This document shows, piece by piece, positions 1-8,112 of a stretch of DNA of 47,670 nt. How positions within the stretch are numbered: the stretch's first letter is position 1; every line of letters starts with the position of its first letter. The notes under the pieces were generated by a model. That model saw nothing but the letters and a program-made list of their open reading frames with translations. It made no database searches and was not told where the DNA came from. A program made the position numbers and the translations under genes. The DNA is taken from positions 1 to 47,670 of the forward strand of contig CAZJBX010000023.1 in assembly GCA_964544605.1 (NCBI GenBank), written 5' to 3'. This stretch comes from JAMIFN01 sp964544605 (GTDB taxonomy: Bacteria; Pseudomonadota; Gammaproteobacteria; Burkholderiales; Burkholderiaceae_C).

Positions 1-950
1 CGCATGCCCAAAGTCAGGCCGCGCTGAGCCAACACTTCTTTGATTTCGTTCAAAGACTTGCGGCCCAAGTTTGGCGTTTTCAGCAGCTCGTTTTCGGTGC
101 GCTGAATGAGGTCGCCAATGTAGTAGATGTTTTCGCCTTTGAGGCAGTTGGCTGAGCGCACGGTCAAGTCCAGCTCGTCCACAGGCTTGAGCAGCATGGG
201 GTCAAACTGGCTGGCCGCAGCACCGCCAGCCGATTCAAATGCGGCCAGCTCGGCTGCATCGATTTGGGCAAACACGGCCAATTGCTCCACCAAAATGCGT
301 GAAGCAGAGCGAACCGCCTCCTCAGCAGTGATGGCGCCATTGGTTTCGATTTCCATCACCAGCTTATCCAAGTCGGTGCGCTGCTCGACACGGGCGCTCT
401 CTACGCTATAGCTCACGCGTTTGATGGGCGTGAAGGACGCATCAAGAACCAAGCGACCCATGCCTTTATTGCCTTCGTCGGCAAATTTGCGCATGGTGCC
501 AGGCACATAGCCACGGCCTTTTTCAACTTTGATCTGCATGTCCAACTTGGCGCCGGCAGACAAAGTAGCAATCACATGGTCAGGGTTGATGATTTCCACA
601 TCATGGGGCAACTGGATGTCTTTGGCCGTGACCACGCCAGCGCTCTCTTTGTGCAGCATCAAAGTCACTTCGTCGCGACCATTGAGCTTGAACACCACGC
701 CTTTGAGGTTGAGCAGCACATCCACCACATCCTCTTGGACGCCGTCGATGCTGGAGTATTCGTGCAGGACGCCAGCAATGCTCACCTCAGTGGGGGCATA
801 GCCCAGCATAGATGACAGCAGCACACGGCGCAGGGCGTTGCCCAGAGTGTGGCCGTAACCGCGCTCAAATGGCTCAAGCACCACGCGGGCACGGTTTTCA
901 TCGACTTGCTCGACTTGAATATTATTGGGTTTCAAAATTGCGGTTTGCAT
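1..950 (-). CDS. rpoA: RNA polymerase alpha subunit (partial, C-terminal end off window)
   Basis: This is the alpha subunit of RNA polymerase, which nucleates core assembly through its N-terminal domain and contacts UP elements and activators through its C-terminal domain. The start is the ATG at 950 (MQTAILKPNNIQVEQ). 316 complete codons are visible, covering the N-terminal dimerisation domain, the acidic linker and nearly all of the helical C-terminal domain, including TPNLGRKSLNEIKEVL. The frame runs off the left edge at LTLGM, so roughly the last ten to fifteen residues are missing. It is the last gene of the alpha ribosomal cluster and follows rpsD by 111 bp, the usual betaproteobacterial order. 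No dedicated promoter was recognised in that gap. Confidence 0.98.
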   Translation of the reverse strand, partial: MQTAILKPNNIQVEQVDENRARVVLEPFERGYGHTLGNALRRVLLSSMLGYAPTEVSIAGVLHEYSSIDGVQEDVVDVLLNLKGVVFKLNGRDEVTLMLHKESAGVVTAKDIQLPHDVEIINPDHVIATLSAGAKLDMQIKVEKGRGYVPGTMRKFADEGNKGMGRLVLDASFTPIKRVSYSVESARVEQRTDLDKLVMEIETNGAITAEEAVRSASRILVEQLAVFAQIDAAELAAFESAGGAAASQFDPMLLKPVDELDLTVRSANCLKGENIYYIGDLIQRTENELLKTPNLGRKSLNEIKEVLAQRGLTLGM

Positions 951-1061
951 GTAGCTTTTCTTTCTTTATCAATACCCCCCGCTCGTTACACGGGTAAGGC
1001 TGACTTAAACAGGAACGAAAGTGGCCGCTTACTTTGGCGCAAGCGGCAGAGCACCACAAGA

Positions 1062-1685
1062 TTAGCGAGAATACAATTCCACAATCAAGGATTCGTTGAT
1101 GTCCTGTGCGAACTCATCGCGATCAGGTGTCTTTTTGAAGACGCCTTCTGCTTTGCTGGCATCCACTTCAACCCAAGCTGGGAAGCCAATTTGGCCAGCC
1201 AAGTCCATGGCTTCAAGCACGCGGGCTTGGTTTTTGGACTTCTCGCGCACGGAAATCACATCGCCAGGTTTGACCAAGTAAGAAGGGATGTTCACGGGCT
1301 GGCCGTTCACCAAAATGGCTTTGTGGGAAACCAATTGGCGTGCTTCTGCACGCGTAGAGCCAAAGCCCATGCGCCAGACCACATTGTCCAGACGGCTTTC
1401 GAGCAGAGTGAGCAGGTTCACACCGGTGTTGCCACGGCGGCGCTCAGCTTCAGCAAAGTAGCGGCGGAATTGGCGTTCGAGCACACCGTATTGGCGTTTC
1501 ACTTTTTGCTTTTCACGCAGTTGCAGACCGTAGTCAGAGGTGCGTGAGCCAGAGATGCGGCCGTGCTGGCCAGGTTTTGTTTCAAATTTGACCTTGTCTG
1601 CAATAGAGCGACGGGCGCTCTTGAGGAAGAGGTCTGCGCCTTCACGGCGGGTCAGTTTGCCCTTGGGGCCAATGTATCTTGCCAC
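1062..1685 (-). CDS. rpsD: 30S ribosomal protein S4
   Basis: S4 is a primary 16S rRNA binder that nucleates 30S assembly. The 207-residue product has the full family length, starts MARYIGPKGKLTRREG and carries an S4 RNA-binding domain at roughly residues 97-160, with SRLDNVVWRMGFGSTRAEAR followed by an LVNGQPVNIPSY strand. The N-terminal zinc-binding cysteines found in some bacterial S4 proteins are absent, so this is the zinc-free form. In enterobacteria S4 is the translational repressor of the alpha operon; whether it does so here is not shown. It is separated from rpsK by an unusually long 151-bp gap containing two hairpins. Confidence 0.98.
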   Translation of the reverse strand: MARYIGPKGKLTRREGADLFLKSARRSIADKVKFETKPGQHGRISGSRTSDYGLQLREKQKVKRQYGVLERQFRRYFAEAERRRGNTGVNLLTLLESRLDNVVWRMGFGSTRAEARQLVSHKAILVNGQPVNIPSYLVKPGDVISVREKSKNQARVLEAMDLAGQIGFPAWVEVDASKAEGVFKKTPDRDEFAQDINESLIVELYSR

Positions 1686-1710
1686 TTTATTTTCCTTTGA
1701 AATGAACTAA

Positions 1711-1794
1711 AACAAGGTGGGCCTTGTTCGAGCAGCACAGCGCTGCGGTGGGCTTACGAAAAATGCCCCGCAAGCCCGCCCCAATGCTTGGGGC
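1711..1794 (-). promoter_or_regulatory. two hairpins in the rpsK-rpsD spacer
   Basis: Within the 151-bp gap upstream of rpsD there are two perfect 7-bp stems. One is at 1778-1794 (GCCCCAA, 3-nt loop, TTGGGGC). The other is at 1711-1728 (AACAAGG, 4-nt loop, CCTTGTT), which on the minus strand is followed by a short T run just ahead of the rpsD ribosome-binding region. They could be RNA-processing, attenuation or S4-binding structures. Function is inferred only from position. Confidence 0.4.
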
Positions 1795-1836
1795 TCGTGC
1801 GAGGCGCTGAAAGCGGCAGATTATACCGCTTAAAGA

Positions 1837-2235
1837 TCAAATGCGGCGACGCTTTTGTGGGCGGCAGCCGTTGTGGGGTACGGGTGTCACATCAGCGATA
1901 GAAGTGATGCGGATACCCAAAGCACCGAGGGCGCGCACAGAAGACTCGCGGCCAGGGCCTGGACCTTTGATTTCGACATCCAGGTTCTTGATGCCCTGCT
2001 CCATGGCGGCGCGGCCAGCCACTTCTGAGGCCACCTGAGCCGCAAATGGCGTGGACTTACGAGAGCCTTTAAAGCCTTGACCACCTGAAGAGGCCCAAGC
2101 CAAAGAGTTGCCTTGGCGATCGGTGATGGTGATGATGGTGTTGTTGAAAGACGCGTGGATGTGCGCGATACCATCAGCAATGTTTTTACGGACTTTTTTA
2201 CGAACGCGTGAAGCGTTGTTAGGAGACTTAGCCAT
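1837..2235 (-). CDS. rpsK: 30S ribosomal protein S11
   Basis: S11 sits in the platform of the 30S subunit and contributes to mRNA selection near the Shine-Dalgarno helix. The 132-residue product is full length. It contains the conserved core (GIAHIHASFNNTIITITDRQ, then the GGQGFKGSRKSTPFAAQ segment) and the family C-terminal signature PVPHNGCRPQKRRRI, whose Asn-Gly is the known isoaspartate-prone site. It lies 33 bp after rpsM in the same direction. A long spacer rather than the usual short one follows it before rpsD. Confidence 0.98.
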   Translation of the reverse strand: MAKSPNNASRVRKKVRKNIADGIAHIHASFNNTIITITDRQGNSLAWASSGGQGFKGSRKSTPFAAQVASEVAGRAAMEQGIKNLDVEIKGPGPGRESSVRALGALGIRITSIADVTPVPHNGCRPQKRRRI

Positions 2236-2268
2236 TGTTTACTCGCTTTATCTAAGAACTTGCTGCGA

Positions 2269-2634
2269 TTATTTCTTCACTGCCACTTGGCCTTTTTTCG
2301 GACCTTTGCGGGTGCGGGCGTTGGTGCGCGTGCGCTGACCGCGCATGGGCAGACCACGGCGATGGCGGAAGCCACGATAGCAACCGATGTCCATCAAGCG
2401 CTTGATGTTCATGGTGTTTTCGCGACGCAGATCACCTTCCAGCGTGAATTGGGCGATGGCATCAGTGATTTTCTTGATGTCGTCGTCGCTCAAGTCTTTA
2501 ATTTTCTTAGCGTAATCCACACCACTCTCTTCGCAAATTTTGCGCGCACGAGAGCGGCCAATGCCGTAAATGGCGGTCAAGCCAATTTCAGTATGTTGGT
2601 GTGCTGGAATGTTTACACCTGCAATACGAGCCAT
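2269..2634 (-). CDS. rpsM: 30S ribosomal protein S13
   Basis: S13 is a head protein of the 30S subunit that makes bridges to the 50S subunit and touches P-site tRNA with its basic tail. The 121-residue product begins MARIAGVNIPAHQHTEIGLT, has the helix-two-turn-helix region around IYGIGRSRARKICEE, the conserved GCYRGFRHRRGLPMRGQRT segment and a lysine-rich tail (KKGQVAVKK). It follows rpmJ by 43 bp. Length and sequence are ordinary for the family. Confidence 0.98.
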   Translation of the reverse strand: MARIAGVNIPAHQHTEIGLTAIYGIGRSRARKICEESGVDYAKKIKDLSDDDIKKITDAIAQFTLEGDLRRENTMNIKRLMDIGCYRGFRHRRGLPMRGQRTRTNARTRKGPKKGQVAVKK

Positions 2635-2677
2635 ATCTTCTTCCTTAAATCAAAATCGCTAGCTGCACCAAGCTGAA

Positions 2678-2791
2678 TCAGCCTTGGCGTTGCTTATGAC
2701 GAGGGTCAGTGCAAATGACGCGAACCACGCCTTTGCGACGAATCACTTTGCAGTTTCTGCACATTTTTTTAACGGATGCTGCAACTTTCAT
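2678..2791 (-). CDS. rpmJ: 50S ribosomal protein L36
   Basis: L36 is the smallest 50S protein. The 37-residue frame reads MKVAASVKKMCRNCKVIRRK and ends RHKQRQG. Its zinc-ribbon ligands are all present (C11, C14, C27, H32), so this is the zinc-binding C+ form. It starts at the ATG at 2791, between infA and rpsM, which is the standard position in betaproteobacterial alpha clusters. It is short enough to be missed by length-filtered gene calling. Confidence 0.96.
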   Translation of the reverse strand: MKVAASVKKMCRNCKVIRRKGVVRVICTDPRHKQRQG

Positions 2792-2823
2792 TTTTCTACT
2801 CCATGAGTGTTAAATTTCTGACC

Positions 2824-3042
2824 TTATTTCGAGCGGAAGACAATTCTCGCACGACTGAGGTCATAGGGGGTCATTTCTACCGTGACTTTATCGCCGGGCA
2901 GGATGCGAATGTAGTGCATACGCATCTTGCCTGAGATGTGGCCATGTACCACATGGCCGTTCTCTAGCTTGACTCGGAAGGTGGCATTGGGGAGGTTTTC
3001 AATCACCTCGCCTTGCATTTGAATTACATCGTCCTTGGCCAT
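2824..3042 (-). CDS. infA: translation initiation factor IF-1
   Basis: IF-1 binds the 30S A site during initiation and helps IF-2 and IF-3. The 72-residue product is a single S1-like OB fold: MAKDDVIQMQGEVIENLPNA, then a GHVVHGHISGKMRMHYIRI strand and the GDKVTVEMTPYDLSRARI end. It begins 6 bp after the secY stop and precedes rpmJ by 32 bp. Some Burkholderiales carry a second infA elsewhere; this one is the copy in the ribosomal cluster. Confidence 0.97.
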   Translation of the reverse strand: MAKDDVIQMQGEVIENLPNATFRVKLENGHVVHGHISGKMRMHYIRILPGDKVTVEMTPYDLSRARIVFRSK

Positions 3043-3048
3043 AGCAAC

Positions 3049-4353
3049 TTACTTAAATTTGGCCTTCTTCAGGAGGGACTCATACTGCTGGCCCATCATG
3101 TAGTTCTGCACTTGGGCCATGAAGTCCATCGCCACCACCACAATAATCAGCAAAGAGGTACCACCAAAATAGAAGGGCACTTTGTAAAAGACCATCAAAA
3201 ACTCAGGAATCAAGCAAATGAGGGTCAAGTAGAGTGCGCCCACCATGGTCAAGCGCATCAAGATGCTATCGAGATAGCGTGAGGTGTAATCCCCAGGGCG
3301 GATGCCAGGCACAAAGGCACCACTTTTCTTCAGGTTGTCTGCCGTTTCACGGCTGTTGAAAACCATGCCCGTGTAGAAAAAGCAGAAGAAGATGATGGCC
3401 GCAGCGTAGAGCACCATGTGCACAGGCTGGCCTGGCACCAAGGTTTCAGACACATCTTTGAGCCAAGTGGTTTTGTCATTGCTACCACCGAACCAACCCA
3501 CCAGCGTGGCTGGCAGCAAGATGATGGAGGAGGCAAAGATGGGTGGAATCACGCCAGCCATGTTCAACTTCAGAGGCAGGTGTGAGGCGGGTGCGCTATA
3601 CACTTTGTTGCCCACTTGACGGCGGGCGTAGTTGATGGGGATGCGGCGCTGGCCACTCTCAACAAAGACCACAAACCAAGTCACACCCAGAACCAAAGCC
3701 AAAATCAAGAGGCCACCGAACCAGCTCATGGTGCCACTGCTGATGCCGCCCAAAAGTCCGCCCACTGCACCGGGCAAGCCCGCCACAATACCTGCAAAGA
3801 TCAAAATGGAAATACCATTGCCCAAACCGCGTTCGGTAATTTGCTCACCCAGCCACATCAGGAACATCGTGCCAGCAGTGAGAGTAACCACGGCAGAAAT
3901 GGTAAAACCAATGCCAGGGTTCATCACCAAGCCAGGCTGGCTTTGCAGCAAGCTGGCAATCCCCATAGACTGGAAAAAGGCCAGCCCCAAAGTGCCGTAG
4001 CGGGTGTATTGGGTGATTTTGCGCCGCCCCTGCTCGCCTTCTTTTTTCAGTCCCTCAAGTGGTTTATACACATAGCTGGCGATCTGAATGATGATGGACG
4101 CAGAGATATAAGGCATGATGCCCAGGGCAAAAACCGTGAAGCGCTCCAAGGCCCCGCCAGAGAACATATTGAACAAGCCCAATATGCCGCCACTTTGCGA
4201 GTCAAAGAGTTTTTCCAGCTCAACGGGGTCGATACCAGGCACTGGAATATGTGTTCCGATGCGGTAAACCACCAAAGCCATGAGCAGAAAACTCAGGCGC
4301 TTCCAAAGGTCGCCGTAGTTCTGTGCTTTAGCTGTATTTGCTGCTGTTGCCAT
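3049..4353 (-). CDS. secY: protein translocase subunit SecY
   Basis: SecY is the channel of the inner-membrane Sec translocon, working with SecE, SecG and SecA. The 434-residue product has the ten-helix pattern of the family. Recognisable landmarks are YRIGTHIPVPGID at the start of helix 1, the plug region GGILGLFNMFSGGALERFTV, and the cytoplasmic loop with GQRRIPINYARRQ needed for ribosome/SecA contact. The ATG at 4353 is followed by a short Ala-rich leader. It lies 34 bp after rplO and 6 bp before infA, so it belongs to the same transcription unit. Confidence 0.98.
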   Translation of the reverse strand: MATAANTAKAQNYGDLWKRLSFLLMALVVYRIGTHIPVPGIDPVELEKLFDSQSGGILGLFNMFSGGALERFTVFALGIMPYISASIIIQIASYVYKPLEGLKKEGEQGRRKITQYTRYGTLGLAFFQSMGIASLLQSQPGLVMNPGIGFTISAVVTLTAGTMFLMWLGEQITERGLGNGISILIFAGIVAGLPGAVGGLLGGISSGTMSWFGGLLILALVLGVTWFVVFVESGQRRIPINYARRQVGNKVYSAPASHLPLKLNMAGVIPPIFASSIILLPATLVGWFGGSNDKTTWLKDVSETLVPGQPVHMVLYAAAIIFFCFFYTGMVFNSRETADNLKKSGAFVPGIRPGDYTSRYLDSILMRLTMVGALYLTLICLIPEFLMVFYKVPFYFGGTSLLIIVVVAMDFMAQVQNYMMGQQYESLLKKAKFK

Positions 4354-4387
4354 ACGATTTTCTTGCCCTGATCAAGCCTGTATTGGC

Positions 4388-4840
4388 TTAAGCCGCATCT
4401 GCGAAGCTGCCGCCAGCGGCCTCAACCGCAGCTTTGGCGCCAGCAGTTGCACCAATGCCCACCAGCTTGACAGCCGTTTGCAATTCGCCAGATTTGATGA
4501 TTTTCACCACTTTGGCAAACTCGGGCACCAAGCCTGCTTCTTTCAGAGTCAGCATATCCACTTGGGCTTGGCCCAGCTTTTGCAGCTCAGACAGCGTCAC
4601 TTCAGCGTTGAAACGCAATTTGGCAGATTTAAAACCGCGCTTGGGCAAGCGGCGTTGCAAAGGCATTTGACCGCCTTCAAAACCGACTTTGTGGTAACCA
4701 CCAGAGCGAGATTTTTGACCTTTGTGGCCGCGACCTGCTGTTTTACCAAAACCAGAGCCGATACCACGACCAACGCGGCGGCCTTCAGTTTTAGCACCAG
4801 CGCCAGGGCCGATGGTGTTCAGTTGTGTCGTATTCGTCAT
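4388..4840 (-). CDS. rplO: 50S ribosomal protein L15
   Basis: L15 is a late-assembly 50S protein that threads a long basic extension into 23S rRNA. The 150-residue product shows the Gly/Lys/Arg-rich N-terminal arm (GRRVGRGIGSGFGKTAGRGH, then KGQKSRSGG) and the C-terminal globular domain with the VKLVGIGATAGAKAAVEAAG motif. It starts 2 bp after the rpmD stop and is probably translationally coupled to it. Length and order are normal. Confidence 0.98.
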   Translation of the reverse strand: MTNTTQLNTIGPGAGAKTEGRRVGRGIGSGFGKTAGRGHKGQKSRSGGYHKVGFEGGQMPLQRRLPKRGFKSAKLRFNAEVTLSELQKLGQAQVDMLTLKEAGLVPEFAKVVKIIKSGELQTAVKLVGIGATAGAKAAVEAAGGSFADAA

Positions 4841-4842
4841 GA

Positions 4843-5028
4843 TTACAGCACCTTCACGAGATAGTCCACTTTGTTGATCATGCCGCGCACTTCGGGCGTA
4901 TCGACCAGCTCAGAGACAGAGTTCAAACGACGCAGGCCAAGACCACGAACGGTTTCGCGGTGGCTTTTGTTGGTGCCGATCACGCTGCGCACCAATTGCA
5001 CTTTGATTTTCTTTTCAGTGTTAGCCAT
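4843..5028 (-). CDS. rpmD: 50S ribosomal protein L30
   Basis: L30 is a small 50S protein. The start is taken at the ATG at 5028 (MANTEKKIKVQLVRSVIGT), giving 61 residues, the usual size. A start six codons earlier would add residues that overlap the rpsE end and have no counterpart in the family. The conserved GLGLRRLNSVSELVDTPEVR core is present. The rpsE stop lies 10 bp upstream and rplO begins 2 bp downstream. Confidence 0.96.
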   Translation of the reverse strand: MANTEKKIKVQLVRSVIGTNKSHRETVRGLGLRRLNSVSELVDTPEVRGMINKVDYLVKVL

Positions 5029-5038
5029 GAGCGCCACC

Positions 5039-5560
5039 TTAAGCAAAAATGTCCTCTACTGATTTGCCGCGCTTGGCCGCAATTTCAGCAGGGGTAGTGA
5101 GGTTATAGAGCGCATTCAAAGTGGCACGAACCATGTTGTAGGGGTTGCTCGAACCGTGGCTTTTGGCCACGATGTCGGTCACACCGACCACTTCAAATAC
5201 AGCACGCATTGGGCCGCCAGCGATAATGCCTGTCCCTTTGGGAGCGGGCATCAGCACCACCCGTGCAGCACCATGACGGCCTTCGATTTGGTGGTGGACT
5301 GTGCCATCACGCAAAGAAGCTTTGCGCAGATTGCGACGCGCTTCTTGCATGCCTTTTTGCACGGCCACAGGCACTTCTTTGGCTTTGCCTTTGCCCATGC
5401 CGACCACGCCATCGCCATCACCGACAACCGTGAGCGCAGCAAAGCTGAGCACGCGGCCGCCCTTGACCACTTTGGTCACGCGGTTGACAGCGATCATTTT
5501 CTCGCGCAGACCATCGTCACGCGCGTCGTCTTGTTGTTTAGCTTGAAATTTTGTTGCCAT
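5039..5560 (-). CDS. rpsE: 30S ribosomal protein S5
   Basis: S5 lies on the back of the 30S subunit near the mRNA entry site, and mutations in it affect decoding fidelity. The 173-residue product contains the N-terminal double-stranded-RNA-binding fold (VNRVTKVVKGGRVLSFAALT, then VVGDGDGVVGMGKGKAKEVP) and the C-terminal domain with GIIAGGPMRAVFEVVGVTDI. It begins after a 17-bp spacer from rplR in the spc cluster. Nothing is unusual. Confidence 0.98.
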   Translation of the reverse strand: MATKFQAKQQDDARDDGLREKMIAVNRVTKVVKGGRVLSFAALTVVGDGDGVVGMGKGKAKEVPVAVQKGMQEARRNLRKASLRDGTVHHQIEGRHGAARVVLMPAPKGTGIIAGGPMRAVFEVVGVTDIVAKSHGSSNPYNMVRATLNALYNLTTPAEIAAKRGKSVEDIFA

Positions 5561-5577
5561 GTCAATTCCTTCTTGGC

Positions 5578-5940
5578 TTAGAACTGCAAGCCAGCTTCAC
5601 GGGCCGCCTCTGCCAGAGCCTTCACGCGGCCGTGGTAGGCAAAACCTGAGCGATCGAAAGCGACTTTCTCCACGCCAGCGGCTTTGGCTTTTTCAGCCAC
5701 GCGCTTGCCAATCAAAGTCGCAGCAGCGACATTGCCGCCTTTGCCTGAACCGATTTCTTTGATGACATCGGCCTCAGCAGTGGAGGCGCTGACCAGCACT
5801 TTGCTGCCGTCGGCAGAGATGACGCTGGCATAAATGTGCAGGTTGGAACGATTGACCTGCAAACGCGCAATACCTTGCTGAGCGATACGGATGCGGGTTT
5901 GGCGCGCACGGCGCAAGCGCTGTTGTTTTTTCGTAAGCAT
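5578..5940 (-). CDS. rplR: 50S ribosomal protein L18
   Basis: L18 binds 5S rRNA with L5 and anchors it in the central protuberance. The 120-residue product starts MLTKKQQRLRRARQTRIRI and has the conserved RLQVNRSNLHIYASVISADG segment and the C-terminal VAFDRSGFAYHGRVKALAEA motif. It sits between rplF (12-bp spacer) and rpsE (17-bp spacer), as expected in the spc order. Confidence 0.98.
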   Translation of the reverse strand: MLTKKQQRLRRARQTRIRIAQQGIARLQVNRSNLHIYASVISADGSKVLVSASTAEADVIKEIGSGKGGNVAAATLIGKRVAEKAKAAGVEKVAFDRSGFAYHGRVKALAEAAREAGLQF

Positions 5941-5952
5941 CGTCCAAACTCC

Positions 5953-6486
5953 TTATTTCTTCTTCGTTTCTTTGATGATGACGACTTCATCGTGGTAACG
6001 AACGCCTTTGCCTTTGTAGGGCTCAGGAGGACGAACAGCACGGATTTCAGCAGCAATCTGACCCAAAGCCTGACGGTCTGCACCCGTCAAAACCACCTCG
6101 GTGGGTGTGGGCGTGGCCACTTTGATGCCAGCGGGCATGACGAAGTCAACGGGGTGAGAGAAGCCCAAATTCATATTGAGCTTGTCGCCAGAGGCTTGCG
6201 CACGGAAACCAACGCCGTTGAGCACCAGTTTTTTCTCGAAGCCTTTGCTCACACCAACGACCATATTGTTCACCAATTGGCGCATGGTGCCAGCCAGCGC
6301 ATTGGCTTGCTTGCTGTTGTTCACAGCGGCAAAGCTCAAAGTGCCGTTATCGTTGGTCAAAGTCACATCGGGGTGAAGATTGAGGGACAAAGTGCCGCCA
6401 GAACCTTTCACGGTCACGGCGCTGCCGTTTTGTGAAAATTCAACGCCAGCAGGCACAGCCACTGTTGATTTAGCTACACGGGACAT
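5953..6486 (-). CDS. rplF: 50S ribosomal protein L6
   Basis: L6 sits near the GTPase-associated centre and the sarcin-ricin loop. The 177-residue product has two related alpha/beta repeats. The second contains PTEVVLTGADRQALGQIAAE and the diagnostic RPPEPYKGKGVRYHDE motif. It starts MSRVAKSTVAVPAGVEF after a 18-bp spacer from rpsH. Size and sequence are ordinary. Confidence 0.98.
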   Translation of the reverse strand: MSRVAKSTVAVPAGVEFSQNGSAVTVKGSGGTLSLNLHPDVTLTNDNGTLSFAAVNNSKQANALAGTMRQLVNNMVVGVSKGFEKKLVLNGVGFRAQASGDKLNMNLGFSHPVDFVMPAGIKVATPTPTEVVLTGADRQALGQIAAEIRAVRPPEPYKGKGVRYHDEVVIIKETKKK

Positions 6487-6504
6487 GTTCTACTCCTTCC
6501 CGAA

Positions 6505-6900
6505 TTAAGCGACATAGCAGAGCACTTCACCACCGACACCGGTAGCACGCGCTTTGCGATCTGTCATGACGCCTTTGGGGGTGGTCACGATAGCGACACC
6601 CAGACCATTCATGACTTGAGGAATATCGTCGCGGCCTTTGTATACACGCAGACCAGGGCGACTGACGCGCTCGATGCGCTCAATCACGGGACGGCCAGCG
6701 TAGTACTTGAGGCTGATTTCCAGATTGGATTTGCCGCCCTCAGTCTTCACTTGGAAGCCGTCGATATAGCCTTCGTCTTGCAAGACTTGGGCAATCGCCG
6801 CTTTCAATTTAGACGCAGGAACGGAGACAGTTGCCTTAGAAACCATTTGCGCGTTACGGATGCGCGTCAGCAGGTCAGCAATAGGATCACTCATGCTCAT
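6505..6900 (-). CDS. rpsH: 30S ribosomal protein S8
   Basis: S8 is a primary 16S rRNA binder; in E. coli it is also the translational repressor of the spc operon. The 131-residue product carries ADLLTRIRNAQMV near its start and the family end motif MTDRKARATGVGGEVLCYVA. Two in-frame ATGs are available (6900 and 6894). The upstream one is chosen because an AAGGAG Shine-Dalgarno sits about 8 nt before it. Confidence 0.97.
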   Translation of the reverse strand: MSMSDPIADLLTRIRNAQMVSKATVSVPASKLKAAIAQVLQDEGYIDGFQVKTEGGKSNLEISLKYYAGRPVIERIERVSRPGLRVYKGRDDIPQVMNGLGVAIVTTPKGVMTDRKARATGVGGEVLCYVA

Positions 6901-6912
6901 ATGCTTTTCTCC

Positions 6913-7218
6913 TTACCAGCTGGCCTTGATAACGCCAGGAATACGACCGCTGAAGGCCATTTCACGAATTTTGATACGACCCAGGCCGAACTGCTGGAAA
7001 GTGCCGCGAGGACGACCTGTCACTTCGCAGCGCTCACGCAAGCGAGTGGGGTTGGCGTTGCGGGGCAATTTTTGCAGCGCGTAGCGGGCGTTCATGCGCT
7101 CGTCTTCAGACAGGCTGCCATTTTTGGCGATGGCCTGAAGTTCTGCGTATTTTTTGCCGTATTTGGCAACGAGCTTTTCGCGTTTGAGTTCGCGTTGAAT
7201 CAATGATGCTTTAGCCAT
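6913..7218 (-). CDS. rpsN: 30S ribosomal protein S14 (long, zinc-free form)
   Basis: S14 is a head protein of the 30S subunit. The 101-residue product is the long form that lacks the CxxC zinc motif; only one cysteine remains, in RCEVTGRPRGTFQQFGLGR. It starts MAKASLIQRELKREKLVAKY. It is between rplE and rpsH with short spacers. The short zinc-binding paralogue seen in some bacteria is not in this window. Confidence 0.97.
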   Translation of the reverse strand: MAKASLIQRELKREKLVAKYGKKYAELQAIAKNGSLSEDERMNARYALQKLPRNANPTRLRERCEVTGRPRGTFQQFGLGRIKIREMAFSGRIPGVIKASW

Positions 7219-7229
7219 TTTGCACCGCC

Positions 7230-7769
7230 TTAGTTACGGAAGGGGAAGCGGAAAGCCGCCAAAAGCGCTTTGGCTTCTTCGTCGGTTTTCGCTGTGGTTG
7301 TGATGCTGATGTTCAAGCCACGCAGCGCATCCACTTTGTCATACTCAATCTCGGGGAAGATGATTTGCTCTTTCACGCCGATGTTGTAGTTGCCACGGCC
7401 ATCAAATGCACGGCCAGAGATGCCACGGAAGTCACGCACGCGGGGCAGGGCAATGTTCACAAAGCGATCGAGGAACTCATACATTTGCACGCCACGCAGG
7501 GTGACCATGCAGCCGATGGGTTGCTCTTCACGGATTTTGAAGCCAGCAATCGCACGCTTGGCTTTGGTGACCACAGGTTTTTGGCCTGCAATTTTGGTCA
7601 AGTCAGCGACAGCGTTGTCCAGCACTTTTTTGTCGGCCACGGCCTCACCCACACCCATGTTCAAGGTGATTTTGGTGATGCGGGGCACTTCCATTGGGGA
7701 TTTGTAGCCGAATTGCTTGGTCAGCTCAGCAGCCACTTGTTCACGGTATTGTTGTTGCAAACGAGCCAT
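7230..7769 (-). CDS. rplE: 50S ribosomal protein L5
   Basis: L5 carries 5S rRNA with L18 and contacts P-site tRNA. The 179-residue product has the conserved PRITKITLNMGVGEAVADKK and RAIAGFKIREEQPIGCMVTL segments and ends DEEAKALLAAFRFPFRN. It lies 10 bp after rplX and 11 bp before rpsN. It is full length. Confidence 0.98.
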   Translation of the reverse strand: MARLQQQYREQVAAELTKQFGYKSPMEVPRITKITLNMGVGEAVADKKVLDNAVADLTKIAGQKPVVTKAKRAIAGFKIREEQPIGCMVTLRGVQMYEFLDRFVNIALPRVRDFRGISGRAFDGRGNYNIGVKEQIIFPEIEYDKVDALRGLNISITTTAKTDEEAKALLAAFRFPFRN

Positions 7770-7779
7770 GTTTTACTCC

Positions 7780-8100
7780 TCAAGCAACTTTGACTTCAGC
7801 GCCGCTGGACTTGTAAACGCGCACGCGTTTGCCGTCATCGAGCTGCTTGATGCCAACGCGATCGGCTTTGCCAGTGCTGGCATTGAAAATCGCAAGATTA
7901 GATTGGTGGATGGGCATTTCTTTGCTGATGATGCCACCCTCTTGACCCGCCATAGGGTTGGGGCGCACATGTTTTTTCACCATGTTGATACCTTCAACCA
8001 CGAGATGCTCAGCACCGCTGCGCAGGGCCACGCGACCGCGCTTGCCTTTGTCTCGGCCAGCAATAACGATCACTTCATCGCCTTTGATGAGTTTGTTCAT
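7780..8100 (-). CDS. rplX: 50S ribosomal protein L24
   Basis: L24 is an assembly initiator at the exit-tunnel side of the 50S subunit. The 106-residue product contains a KOW motif near the start (IKGDEVIVIAGRDKGKRGRV), the VEGINMVKKHVRPNPMAGQE segment and the end RVRVYKSSGAEVKVA. It follows rplN by 12 bp, the normal order at the front of the spc operon. Confidence 0.98.
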   Translation of the reverse strand: MNKLIKGDEVIVIAGRDKGKRGRVALRSGAEHLVVEGINMVKKHVRPNPMAGQEGGIISKEMPIHQSNLAIFNASTGKADRVGIKQLDDGKRVRVYKSSGAEVKVA

Positions 8101-8112
8101 TTCGGCAACTCC

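Noticed and set aside
849..1547. A 232-codon plus-strand frame over rpoA and rpsD
   Set aside because: It is antisense to two ribosomal-cluster genes with unmistakable products.
1820..1825. A TATAAT on the minus strand just after the rpsK stop
   Set aside because: No -35 hexamer is found at 15-19 bp and there is no extended -10, so I do not call a promoter there.
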